DNA of 64,000 nucleotides from Phyto melanocephala (lineage: Eukaryota; Arthropoda; Insecta; Diptera; Rhinophoridae), in contig OW799237.1 of NCBI GenBank assembly GCA_941918925.1, positions 108,780,515 through 108,844,514 of the forward strand. Reading direction: 5' to 3'. How positions within the stretch are numbered: the first letter of the stretch is position 1; the number at the start of each line of letters is the position of its first letter. The notes below the pieces were generated by a model. The model was not told the origin of the DNA and did no database searches. It saw only the letters and a list, made by a program, of their open reading frames with translations. Shown here one piece after another: positions 1 to 11,800 of the stretch. A program made the translations under genes and the position numbers.

Positions 1-822
1 TAGAATATTTAAGCAAAAAACGGGCAGCGGGCAAATGTAAATGAAAGGGTGAAAAAATGATGGTGAAAAATATTCACTTAATTTTGGTTCACCCACTTCT
101 TGATAAAGTTGTTAGCACAATTAGGCGTTATAGAAAATTATTAAATTCGATCAATATTTTTAAAATATTCGTAATTCTCTGGACAGCGTTTCTATAGAAC
201 AAAAATGTGAAGAATGAATTTGCTATGCCATTTCCTCATATGTACATGTTACGGCTTAACTTAGGGACGTCGTAACGGATTTCGCTGATTTTATATCTCC
301 CATTCAAATAAAAAATATATAAAATACATTAACAGCGTTATGTAAAATCACAGGGTTTCGTAAACAACCTATAGAATAAATTTAATGCTGTGTTAATGAT
401 GGTGGTCATGAACACTTTCAAAAAGCAAATGCGTACTAAACATTTCCAGAAAATTTGAATTAAATTTTAGTTTTTTACTAATATTTTTATATAGAAAATT
501 CTTCAGGTGAAAAAATCAAATAAAACTACAAACCTTACTTTTTGTAAAACCGGTTATCGGTTTTTTGTACATAAAACCGGTTTGAATAATCTGTTTTTTG
601 TTGTGTTTTTATTATTTTTTTTTCTATTATTTTTGCGTTATGTTTTTATAAATAAACATTTTCTTTTAATATATTTTTTTAAATCAAAATTTAGAAGAAT
701 TGAAATAAGGTCAGTCATTAAAATTGAAATCAGTTTATAAAATAAACTTTTGAATTCATAATAAAGTATAATGTCAATAAGTAAGAGTGGTACATTTGGT
801 CTTGCCCAATCTAAAAATCAAA
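1..822. other. AT-rich unique DNA, no gene seen
   Basis: Apart from the paired AACCGGTT boxes, I see no coding similarity, RNA gene or recognisable transposon end. Open frames here are short, low-complexity and rich in Phe, Leu and Lys, as expected by chance in AT-rich DNA. Confidence 0.5.
548..582. promoter_or_regulatory. Paired AACCGGTT boxes (Grainyhead-like), pair 1
   Basis: Two copies of the palindromic octamer AACCGGTT lie at 548-555 and 575-582, 27 bp apart start to start. The octamer matches the core described for Grainyhead-type transcription factors in insects (family knowledge). I infer possible regulatory function only from the pairing; no promoter or gene is visible nearby. The boxes could equally be part of an unrecognised repeat, because a second pair lies about 720 bp away. 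Confidence 0.25.
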
Positions 823-1024
823 GGTTAGGTTAGGTTAGGTAGAACAGGCAGCTGTTGTGCAGCTCACTTGGGTCCATTATATTGATCCCTTTGTGGTACC
901 TGAATAGCAAAGTAAGAATAGAAAAGAAAGGAAGCAGACAAATCCAGAGTCTCCGGCGGGAATCGAACCCGCAACCCCCAAACTAGCAGAACAGCACACT
1001 GCTGACTAGTCCATCGGGTCGTCC
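823..1024 (-). mobile_element. tRNA-related SINE, copy 1
   Basis: On the minus strand the 5' head reads as a tRNA-like pol III promoter. A box B GGTTCGATTCC sits in a perfect GCGGG/CCCGC T-arm (about 957-972), and a box A-like stretch TGGACTAGTCAGC lies about 45 bases before it. The body follows, and the element ends (low coordinates) in a tail that is TTAGG-type on the plus strand: GGTTAGGTTAGGTTAGGT at 823-840. Two further copies at 30391 and 37266 share head, body and tail. No convincing target duplication is visible for this copy. Box A and B promoters are diagnostic of tRNA-derived SINEs; family name not assigned. Confidence 0.8.
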
Positions 1025-1159
1025 TTTTGAAATCATGAGTCCACTACTTTCATCAAAGGTATAAAGGTAAAATAATCCTATTGTTGCAAAGCCTAGATTC
1101 TAGATTTAAAGTTATACGCTAGTTTGTTTGCATTATTATTTTCGACGCCATTTTTAATT

Positions 1160-1262
1160 TTAAATTTAACAAAGTTTACTGTTCTTCTTATTAAGCCCTT
1201 TCATTTGATATCTATATTAATGAGGTTAAGAAAGAAAGGTTATTCGCCATTTGGCTTAGGTT
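1160..1262 (+). repeat. Fragment of Helitron-like internal module
   Basis: The stretch from TTAAGCCCTTTCATTTGATA to CGCCATTTGG matches the internal modules of the Helitron-like copies at 57930-58110 (CATACCCTTTCATTTGATAC) and, inverted, at 43020-43496. It is an orphan fragment without either terminus. Confidence 0.5.
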
Positions 1263-1268
1263 TAAAAA

Positions 1269-1300
1269 AACCGGTTTTTCGAATTATTTGGAAACCGGTT
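1269..1300. promoter_or_regulatory. Paired AACCGGTT boxes, pair 2
   Basis: AACCGGTT occurs at 1269-1276 and 1293-1300, 24 bp apart start to start. With pair 1 these are the only AACCGGTT octamers I noticed in the window. A run of A residues follows at about 1366-1385. Function is inference only; this could be coincidence or part of a repeat. Confidence 0.25.
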
Positions 1301-2031
1301 TTGAAAGCTCTATTTACTGTAAACTTTGCATTTAAAGTATTTTGCAAATTGAATTTTTATTATCAAAAAAAAAAAAAAAAAAAAAGAATTAAAAACGTCG
1401 TTGTAAGCGAAGTAAAAATATAGTTTTCCAGTATAATATAGTTCCAATTAAGAACTTGTGTTTTGCCGTCCTTTCATTAATGTATGATTTATTTATTTTT
1501 TATTTCATTGACAAATGATCTTTTTGATATTTCGCAATTCTTTTTTTTTATACCCGCCACCAAAAAAATGGTGGGGGTATATTCATTTTGTCATTCCGTT
1601 TGTAACACATCGAAATATCCATTTTAGACCCCATAAAGTATATATATTCTGAATCAGGGTTTGATTTGATAACGATCTAGCTATGTCCGTCCGTCTGTCC
1701 GTCTGTTAAAAGCACGATAGAGGTCGCACCGAAAAAGCTAGGGGGCTCAAATTTTGCCAGAATCTTTCTTATAGACAAGGTTTGTTTGGTATTGAAAATG
1801 GGCTAAATCGGAATATTAGGAACAGAGTTATAGCTCGAAAAGCAAGAGTAGGTCGAAAAAACCGTGTCCTTCAAACATCGAATAAAATGGAATTGTGTCC
1901 AAACACATTAACGTAGACTCATGAAACTTCGAATATATATTTCCTGAGTAAAAACAATATTTTTCCCCGAAAATTATCTAAATCAATGCATTAGGAGAGG
2001 AGTTATCGATCAAAATGTACGAAAATTATAC

Positions 2032-2040
2032 CGCACAGTG
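2032..2040. repeat. 9-bp target duplication of FB-A, left
   Basis: CGCACAGTG directly precedes the FB-A terminus and is repeated exactly at 22924-22932 directly after the opposite terminus. A 9-bp duplication is typical of Foldback/MULE-type insertion. Confidence 0.9.
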
Positions 2041-2330
2041 ATGTGTGTGAAGATAAATACGCCGAGTTAAATACGTTTTTAGTGATAGAAAAAAAAATAT
2101 CGCATGCGATAAAAAAGTTTTTAATACGTAAAATTAACAAATTTGCACTAATTTTTAAATTTTCTGTGTGTTTAAACATTAAAAACTAATATTCGTAGTG
2201 CAGATGAACAATACAATAAACTTTTAGTAAAATTATTCTTTTTTTTGTATTTTTTTGTTCTCAAGCAAATTGTTCATACATGAGTCCTTTTAGGGATTTA
2301 GTTAGTACAATCATATATTACCATCTCAAT

Positions 2331-4632
2331 AAACTAAACCTAGTGGAAATTGAAGGTAACTACCTATGCTATCAAACCACATTTATACTTTTTCCCAATT
2401 GTATTTGTGAATATTTTTATAAAATTTTTAAAATTTGACTTAGTGCAAATTTTCTAATATATGTATGAGCTCTTGGAGGGATGTGGTCAGTATGACCATA
2501 TCTTAACATCTCAATAAATTAAACCTAATGGAAATTAAAGGTAACTACCTATGCTATCAAACCACATTTATACTTTTTCCCAATTGTATTTGTGAATATT
2601 TTTATAAAATTTTTAAAATTTGACTTAGTGCAAATTTTTTAATATATGAGCTCTTGGAGGGATGTGGTCAGTATGACCATATCTTAACATCTCAATAAAT
2701 TAAACCTAGTGGAAGTTGAAGGTAACTACCTATGCTATCAAACCACATTTATACTTTTTCCCAATTGTATTTGTGAATATTTTTATAAAATTTTTAAAAT
2801 TTGACTTAGTGCAAATTTTCTAATATATGTATGAGCTCTTGGAGGGATGTGGTCAGTATGACCATATCTTAACATCTCAATAAATTAAACCTAGTGGAAA
2901 TTAAAGGCAGCTACCTATGCTATCAAACCACATTTATACTTTTTCCCAATTGTATTTGTGAATATTTTTATAAAATTTTTAAAATTTGACTTAGTGCAAA
3001 TTTTCTAATATATGAGCTCTTGGAGGGATGTGGTCAGTATGACCATATCTTAACATCTCAATAAATTAAACCTAGTGGAAATTGAAGGTATCTACCTATG
3101 CTATTAAACCACATTTATACTTTTTCCCAATTGTATTTGTGAATATTTTTATAAAATTTTTTAAATTTGACTTAGTGCAAATTTTCTAATATATGAGCTC
3201 TTGGAGGGATGTGGTCAGTATGACCATATCTTAACATCTCAATGAATTAAACCTAGTGGAAATTGAAGGTAACTACCTGTGCTATTAAACCACATTTATA
3301 CTTTTTCCCAATTGTATTTGTGAATATTTTTATAAAATTTTTTAAAATTGACTTAGTGCAAATTTTCTAATATATGAGCTCTTGGAGGGATGTGGTCAGT
3401 ATGACCATATCTTAACATCTCAATAAATTAAACCTAGTGGAAGTTGAAGGTAACTACCTATGCTATCAAACCACATTTATACTTTTTCCCAATTGTATTT
3501 GTGAATATTTTTATAAAATTTTTAAAATTTGACTTAGTGCAAATTTTCTAATATATGTATGAGCTCTTGGAGGGATGTGGTCAGTATGACCATATCTTAA
3601 CATCTCAATAAATTAAACCTAATGGAAATTAAAGGTAACTACCTATGCTATCAAACCACATTTATACTTTTTCCCAATTGTATTTGTGAATATTTTTATA
3701 TAATTTTTAAAATTTGACTTAGTGCAAATTGTCTACTATATGAGGTCTTGGAGGGATGTGGTCAGTATGACCATATCTTAACATCTCAATAAATTAAACC
3801 TAGTGGAAATTGAAGGTATCTACCTATGCTATTAAACCACATTTATACTTTTTCCCAATTGTATTTGTGAATATTTTTATAAAATTTTTTAAATTTGACT
3901 TAGTGCAAATTTTCTAATATATGTATGAGCTCTTGGAGGGATGTGGTCAGTATGACCATATCTTAACATCTCAATAAATTAAACCTAATGGAAATTAAAG
4001 GTAACTACCTATGCTATCAAACCACATTTATACTTTTTCCCAATTGTATTTGTGAATATTTTTATAAAATTTTTAAAATTTGACTTAGTGCAAATTTTCT
4101 AATATATGTATGAGCTCTTGGAGGGATGTGGTCAGTATGACCATATCTTAACATCTCAATAAATTAAACCTAGTGGAAATTGAAGGTATCTACCTATGCT
4201 ATTAAACCACATTTATACTTTTTCCCAATTGTATTTGTGAATATTTTTATAAAATTTTTTAAATTTGACTTAGTGCAAATTTTCTAATATATGAGCTCTT
4301 GGAGGGATGTGGTCAGTATGACCATATCTTAACATCTCAATGAATTAAACCTAGTGGAAATTGAAGGTAACTACCTATGCTATTAAGCCACATTTATACT
4401 TTTTCCCAATTGTATTTGTGAATATTTTTATAAAGTTTTTAAAATTTGACTTAGTGCAAATTTTCTACTATATGAGGTCTTGGAGGGATGTGGTCAGTAT
4501 GACCATATCTTAACATCTCAATGAATTAAACCTAGTGGAAATTGAAGGTAACTACCTGTGCTATTAAACCACATTTATACTTTTTCCCAATTGTATTTGT
4601 GAATATTTTTATAAAATTTTTAAAATTTGACT
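2331..4632 (+). repeat. Satellite array A, left arm of FB-A, first part
   Basis: About 12-13 direct tandem units, 181-185 bp each. Each unit contains TTAAACCTAGTGGAAATTGA, CCAATTGTATTTGTGAATA and GGAGGGATGTGGTCAGTATG. Length variation comes mainly from presence or absence of TATG before GAGCTCTTGG. Most units carry the variant CTAATATATG..GAGCTC, while a few (near 3730 and 4470) carry CTACTATATGAGGTC, the form fixed in the right arm. The array stops abruptly in mid-unit at the LINE junction. Confidence 0.95.
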
Positions 4633-4636
4633 ATAA

Positions 4637-5623
4637 TATAATAATAATGCCTGCATTGATGGTGTTTTTAGTAATTTTTCAAACGAAATGTGTATTAGTT
4701 CGATTCAAAATCAATTATCAGATCACAATTTTATATTTTGTAAATTAAAAACTAATTCTCATTGTTCTGAACACATTGTTAAACAAATTCACATGATTGA
4801 TTACACGAAATTTGGTTCATTTATTGATGACAACTTATATATTGATAATTCGTTAAATTCATCTGATCAGTGTGCAAGATTAGTGAATAATCTTTCTTTG
4901 GCTTTAAGTCACAGCACTTCTACAAAAGCTAAAAGAATCAATATGAGACATAAAATTAGCCCATGGATATCTGAATCTCTTATTTCGTTAATAAATTTAA
5001 AAAACAAATTATTAAAAGTGAGAAGAAAAGATAAACACAATGCGTATATTGCAGACCGGCTGAAGCGTATTAGCAAAGTAATTAAAAATAGCAGCAATGT
5101 TTTAATGAATAATTATTATGAAAATAACATATCTAAATACAGTAACGATCCAAAAAAAACCTGGAATTTTATCAATAAGCAGCTTGGCAAAAATACGAAA
5201 TCTTCTACGGATTTGGTGATATGTAATAGTAATGTTATAACTCGAGATGATGAGAAAGCTGAGGTATTTAATAATTTCTTTCACGACACTATTCAAAACC
5301 TGAGAAGTCTAATTCCCCAACATGTAGATGATAATGTTAATATATTTGGTTCTTTAGTTCAAATTAACGGATCTTTTAAGTTTAATGCTATAGGAAAAAT
5401 GCATATTGCAAATATTGTGGATAATTTGGCTATGAATAAGAGTCCTGGTTGCGACAATATTACTCCAAAAATGCTTTTGGTGCGTAGAGATAGAATATCT
5501 AAAGTAATCTCAATAATTTTTAATAAAATGATCGGAGAAGGGAAGTATCCTGATGTATTAAAAATGCATAAGATAATTCCAATACCAAAATCTTTAGCAG
5601 CAAACAAGATAGAGAATTTTCGG
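4637..5623 (+). pseudogene. LINE ORF, 5' part: endonuclease end, pre-RT and start of RT
   Basis: The frame opens at 4637 just after a stop at 4634 that belongs to the truncation junction. An ATG at 4688 lies inside the frame and is not a real start. Residues just after it contain NQLSDHNF, the C-terminal SDH motif of APE-type LINE endonucleases. A basic pre-RT region follows (KISPWISESLISL, KKTWNFINKQLG), then the first RT blocks (MNKSPGCDNITPKML, HKIIPIPK). The frame is cut after ENFR at 5623 by FB-B. Skipping FB-B and one copy of the 9-bp duplication, it continues in frame at 17720 with PISVLSTIDK, the expected next RT motif. The product was a retrotransposon endonuclease/reverse transcriptase; this copy cannot be functional. 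Confidence 0.9.
5615..5623. repeat. 9-bp target duplication of FB-B, left
   Basis: AATTTTCGG ends the LINE coding sequence here and is repeated exactly at 17711-17719. Removing one copy together with 5624-17710 restores the LINE reading frame, independent proof that this is a duplicated target. Confidence 0.95.
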
Positions 5624-5859
5624 ACGTGTGTGAAGTTAAATATGCCGAGTTAAATATGTTTTGACGTAAGAACATATTTAACTTAGAAGTTAAATATGTT
5701 ATGACGTAACGACATATTTAACTCAAAAGTTAAATATGTTTCAACGTAACGATGTTATAAACAAAAATAAGATATTCTTTATTCAAAAACATCAAATAAT
5801 AAGAAAATTAATAACAAAAATAATTTTTTTTATAAATTTTTTTGTATATACATACATAT
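5624..5859 (+). repeat. FB-B terminal inverted repeat, left unique part
   Basis: Nearly identical in inverse orientation to 17475-17710. The outer 130 bp hold a run of short palindromic modules built from GTTAAATATG and CATATTTAAC around a GACGTAA core (about 5636-5750). These regularly spaced inverted motifs look like a protein-binding array, for example transposase sites; that role is inference. Confidence 0.9.
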
Positions 5860-8800
5860 TGTATTTGTGAATTTTTTTAAAAATTTTTGAAATTTGCACT
5901 ATGAGAAAATCATTGAATCTCTGAGGGATTTTGGACATATTTGGTCAAACCCTTCGAGGTCACTCATATAGACCATATGGAAAAGGAAGACAATTGCTTG
6001 CTCTAACTACCTGTATAACTCACAATTCTGAATTGTATTTGTGAATTTTTTTAAAAATTTTTGAAATTTGCACTATGAGAAAATCATTGAATCTCTGAGG
6101 GATTTTTGACATATTTGGGCAAACCCTTCGAGGTCACTCATATAGATCATATGGAAAAGGAGGACAATTGTTTGCTCTAATTACCTGTATAACTCACAAT
6201 TCTGAATTGTATTTGTGAATTTTTTAAAAAATTTTTGAAATTTTGCACATGAGAAAATCATTGAATCTCTGAGGGATTTTGGACATATTTGGTCAAACCC
6301 TTCGAGGTCACTCATATAGACCATATGGAAAAGGAAGACAATTGTTTGCTCTAATTAACTGTATAACTCACAATTCTGAATTGTATTTGTGAATTTTTTT
6401 AAAAATTTTTGAAATTTGCACATGAGAAAATCATTGAATCTCTGAGGGATTTTGGGCATATTTGGGCAAACCCTTCGAGGTCATTCATATAGACCATATG
6501 GAAAAGGAGGACAATTGTTTGCTCTAATTACCTGTATAACTCACAATTCTGAATTGTATTTGTGAATTTTTTAAAAAATTTTTGAAATTTGCACATGAGA
6601 AAATCATTGAATCTCTGAGGGATTTTGGACATATTTGGGCAAACCCTTCGAGGTCACTCATATAGACCATATGGAAAAGGAAGACAATTAATTGCTATAA
6701 TTAACTGTATAACTCAGAATTCTGAATTGTATTTGTGAATTTTTTAAAAAAATTTTAAAATTTGCACATGAGAAAATCATTTAATCTCTGAGGGATTTTT
6801 GACATATTTGGGCAAACCCTTCGAGGTCACTCATACAGACCATATGGAAAAGGAGGACAATTAATTGCTATAATTAACTGTATAACTCACAATTCTGAAT
6901 TGTATTTGTGAATTTTTTAAAAAATTTTTGAAATTTGCACATGAGAAAATCATTGAATCTCTAAAGGAATTTTGGACATATTTGGGCAAACCCTTCGAGG
7001 TCACTCATAAAGACCATATGGAAAAGGAAGACAATTAATTGCTATAATTAACTGTATAACTCAGAATTCTGAATTGTATTTGTGAATTTTTTAAAAAATT
7101 TTTGAAATTTGCACATGAGAAAATCATTGAATCTCTGAGGGATTTTGGACATATTTGGGCAAACCCTTCGAGGTCACTCATATAGACCATATGGAAAAGG
7201 AAGACAATTAATTGCTATAATTAACTGTATAACTCAGAATTCTGAATTGTATTTGTGAATTTTTAAAAAAATTTTTGAAATTTGCACATGAGAAAATCAT
7301 TGAATCTCTGAGGGATTTTGGACATATTTGGGCAAACCCTTCGAGGTCACTCATATAGACCATATGGAAAAGAAGGACAATTGTTTGTTCTAATTACCTG
7401 TATTACTCACAATTCTGAATTGTATTTGTGAATTTTTTAAAAAATTTTTGAAATTTGCACATGAGAAAATCATTGAATCTCTGAGGGATTTTGGACATAT
7501 TTGGGCACACCCTTCGAGGTCACTCATATAGACCATATGGAAAAGGAAGACAATTGTTTGCTCTAATTAACTGTATAACTCACAATTCTGAATTGTATTT
7601 GTGAATTTTTTTAAAAATTTTTGAAATTTGCACTATGAGAAAATCATTGAATCTCTGAGGGATTTTTGACATATTTGGGCAAACCCTTCGAGGTCACTCA
7701 TATAGATCATATGGAAAAGGAGGACAATTGTTTGCTCTAATTACCTGTATAACTCACAATTTTGAATTGTATTTCTGAATTTTTTAAAAAATTTTTGAAA
7801 TTTGCACATGAGAAAATCATTGAATCTCTGAGGGATTTTGGACATATTTGGTCAAACCCTTCGAGGTCACTCATATAGACCATATTGAAAAGGAAGACAA
7901 TTGTTTGCTCTAATTAACTGTATAACTCACAATTCTGAATTGTATTTGTGAATTTTTTAAAAAATTTTTAAAATTTGCACATGAGAAAATCATTGAATCT
8001 CTGAGGGATTTTTGACATATTTGGGCAAACCCTTCGAGGTCACTCATATAGACCATATGGAAAAGGAGGACAATTAATTGCTATAATTAACTGTATAACT
8101 CACAATTCTGAATTGTATTTGTGAATTTTTTAAAAAATTTTTGAAATTTGCACATGAGAAAATCATTGAATCTCTGAGGGATTTTGGACATATTTGGGCA
8201 AACCCTTCGAGGTCACTCATATAGACCATATGGAAAAAGAGGCCAATTGTTTGCTCTAATTACCTGTATAACTCACAATTCTGAATTGTATTTGTGAATT
8301 TTTTTAAAAAATTTTGAAATTTGCACTATGAGAAAATCATTGAATCTCTGAGGGATTTTGGACATATTTGGGCAAACAATTCGAGGTCACTCATATAGAC
8401 CATATGGAAAAGGAAGATAATTGTTTGCTCTAATTAACTGTATAACTCAGAATTCTGAATTGTATTTGTGAATTTTTTTAAAAATTTTTGAAATTTGCAC
8501 TATGAGAAAATCATTGAATCTCTGAGGGATTTTTGACATATTTGGGCAAACCCTTCGAGGTCACTCATATAGACCACATGGAAAAGGAAGACAATTGTTT
8601 GCTCTAATTAACTGTATAACTCGAAATTCTGAATTGTATTTGTGAATTTTTTTAAAAATTTTTTAAATTTGCACATGAGAAAATCATTGAATCTCTGAGG
8701 GATTTTGGACATATTTGGGCAAACCCTTCGAGGTCACTCATATGGAAAAGGAAGACAATTAATTGCTATAATTAACTGTATAACTCAGAATTCTGAATTG

Positions 8801-11800
8801 TATTTGTGAATTTTTTAAAAAATTTTTAAAATTTGCACTATGAGAAAATCATTGAATCTCTGAGGGATTTTGGACATATTTGGGCAAACCCTTCGAGGTC
8901 ACTCATATAGACCATATGGAAAAAGAGGCCAATTGTTTGCTCTAATTACCTGTATAACTCACAATTCTGAATTGTATTTGTGAATTTTTTTAAAAATTTT
9001 TGAAATTTGCACATGAGAAAATCATTGAATCTCTGAGGGATTTTGGACATATTTGGGCACACCCTTCGAGGTCACTCATATAGACCACATGGAAAAGGAA
9101 GACAATTGTTTGCTCTAATTAACTGTATAACTCACAATTCTGAATTGTATTTGTGAATTTTTTTAAAAATTTTTGAAATTTGCACATGAGAAAATCATTG
9201 AATCTCTGAGGGATTTTGGACATATTTGGGCAAACCCTTCGAGGTCACTCATATGGAAAAGGAAGACAATTAATTGCTATAATTAACTGTATAACTCAGA
9301 ATTCTGAATTGTATTTGTGAATTTTTTTAAAAATTTTTGAAATTTGCACTATGAGAAAATCATTGAATCTCTGAGGGATTTTGGACATATTTGGGCAAAC
9401 CCTTCGAGGTCACTCATATAGATCATATGGAAAAGGAGGACAATTGTTTGCTCTAATTACCTGTATAAATCACAATTCTGAATTGTATTTGTGAATTTTT
9501 TAAAAAATTTTTGAAATTTGCACATGAGAAAATCATTGAATCTCTGAGGGATTTTGGACATATTTGGTCAAACCCTTCGAGGTCACTCATATAGACCATA
9601 TGGAAAAGGAGGACAATTGTTTGCTCTAATTACCTGTATAACTCACAATTCTGAATTGTATTTGTGAATTTTTTAAAAAATTTTTGAAATTTGCACTATG
9701 AGAAAATCATTGAATCTCTGAGGGATTTTTGACATATTTGGGCAAACCCTTCGAGGTCACTCATATAGACCATATGGAAAAGGAGGACAATTGTTTGCTC
9801 TAATTACCTGTATAACTCAGAATTCCGAATTGTATTTGTGAATTTTTTAAAAAATTTTTGAAATTTGTACATGAGAAAATCATTGAATCTCTGAGGGATT
9901 TTGGACATATTTGGTCAAACCCTTCGAGGTCACTCATATAGACCATATTGAAAAGGAAGACAATTGTTTGCTCTAATTACCTGTATAACTCAGAATTCTG
10001 AATTGTATTTGTGAATTTTTTAAAAAATTTTTGAAATTTGCACATGAGAAAATCATTGAATCTCTGAGGGATTTTGGACATATTTGGGCAAACCCTTCGA
10101 GGTCACTCATATAGACCAAATGGAAAAGGAAGACAATTAATTGCTATAATTAACTGTATAACTCAGAATTCTGAATTGTATTTGTGAATTTTTTAAAAAA
10201 TTTTTGAAATTTGCACATGAGAAAATCATTGAATCTCTGAGGGATTTTGGACATATTTGGGCAAACCCTTCGAGGTCACTCATATAGACCATATAGAAAA
10301 GGAGGACAATTAATTGCTATAATTAACTGTATAACTCAGAATTCTGAATTGTATTTGTGAATTTTTTAAAAAATTTTTGAAATTTGCACTATGAGAAAAT
10401 CATTGACTCTCTGAGGGATTTTTGACATATTTGGGCAAACCCTTCGAGGTCACTCATATAGACCATATGGAAAAGGAGGACAATTGTTTGCTCTAATTAA
10501 CTGTATAACTCAGAATTCTGAATTGTATTTGTGAATTTTTTTAAAAATTTTTGAAATTTGCACTATGAGAAAATCATTGAATCTCTGAGGGATTTTTGAC
10601 ATATTTGGGCAAACCCTTCGAGGTCACTCATATAGATCATATGGAAAAGGAGGACAATTGTTTGCTCTAATTACCTGTATAACTCACAATTCTGAATTGT
10701 ATTTGTGAATTTTTTAAAAAATTTTTGAAATTTGCACATGAGAAAATCATTGAATCTCTGAGGGATTTTGGACATATTTGGTCAAACCCTTCGAGGTCAC
10801 TCATATAGACCATATGGAAAAGGAGGACAATTGTTTGCTCTAATTACCTGTATAACTCACAATTCTGAATTGTATTTGTGAATTTTTTAAAAAATTTTTG
10901 AAATTTGCACTATGAGAAAATCATTGAATCTCTGAGGGATTTTGGACATATTTGGGCAAACCCTTCGAGGTCACTCATATAGACCATATGGAAAAGGAGG
11001 ACAATTGTTTGCTCTTATTACCTGTATAACTCAGAATTCCGAATTGTATTTGTGAATTTTTTAAAAAATTTTTGAAATTTGTACATGAGAAAATCATTGA
11101 ATCTCTGAGGGATTTTGGACATATTTGGTCAAACCCTTCGAGGTCACTCATATAGACCATATTGAAAAGGAAGACAATTGTTTGCTCTAATTAACTGTAT
11201 AACTCACAATTCTGAATTGTATTTTTGAATTTTTTTAAAAATTTTTGAAATTTGCACATGAGAAAATCATTGAATCTCTGAGGGATTTTGGACATATTTG
11301 GGCAAACCCTTCGAGGTCACTCATATAGACCATATGGAAAAGGAGGACAATTGTTTGCTCTAATTACCTGTATAACTCACAATTCTGAATTGTATTTGTG
11401 AATTTTTTAAAAAATTTTTGAAATTTGCACATGAGAAAATCATTGAATCTCTGAGGGATTTTAGACATATTTGGGCAAACCCTTCGAGGTCACTCATATA
11501 GACCATATGGAAAAGGAAGACAATTGTTTGCTCTAATTAACTGTATAATTTGGAATTCTGAATTGTATTTGTGAATTTTTTTAAAAATTTTTGAAATTTG
11601 CACATGAGAAAATCATTGAGTCTCTGAGGGATTTTGGACATATTTGGGCAAACACTTCGAGGTCACTCATATAGATCATATGGAAAAGGAAGACAATTGT
11701 TTGCTCTAATTAACTGTATAACTCAGGATTCTGAATTGTATTTGTGAATTTTTTAAAAAATTTTTAAAATTTGCACTATGAGAAAATCATTGAATCTCTG

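Noticed and set aside
957..1024. Functional tRNA gene (also at 30530-30597 and 37385-37452)
   Set aside because: Box A/B-like elements are present but no proper anticodon arm or acceptor stem forms, and the sequence continues into a common body and tail in three copies; it is a SINE head.
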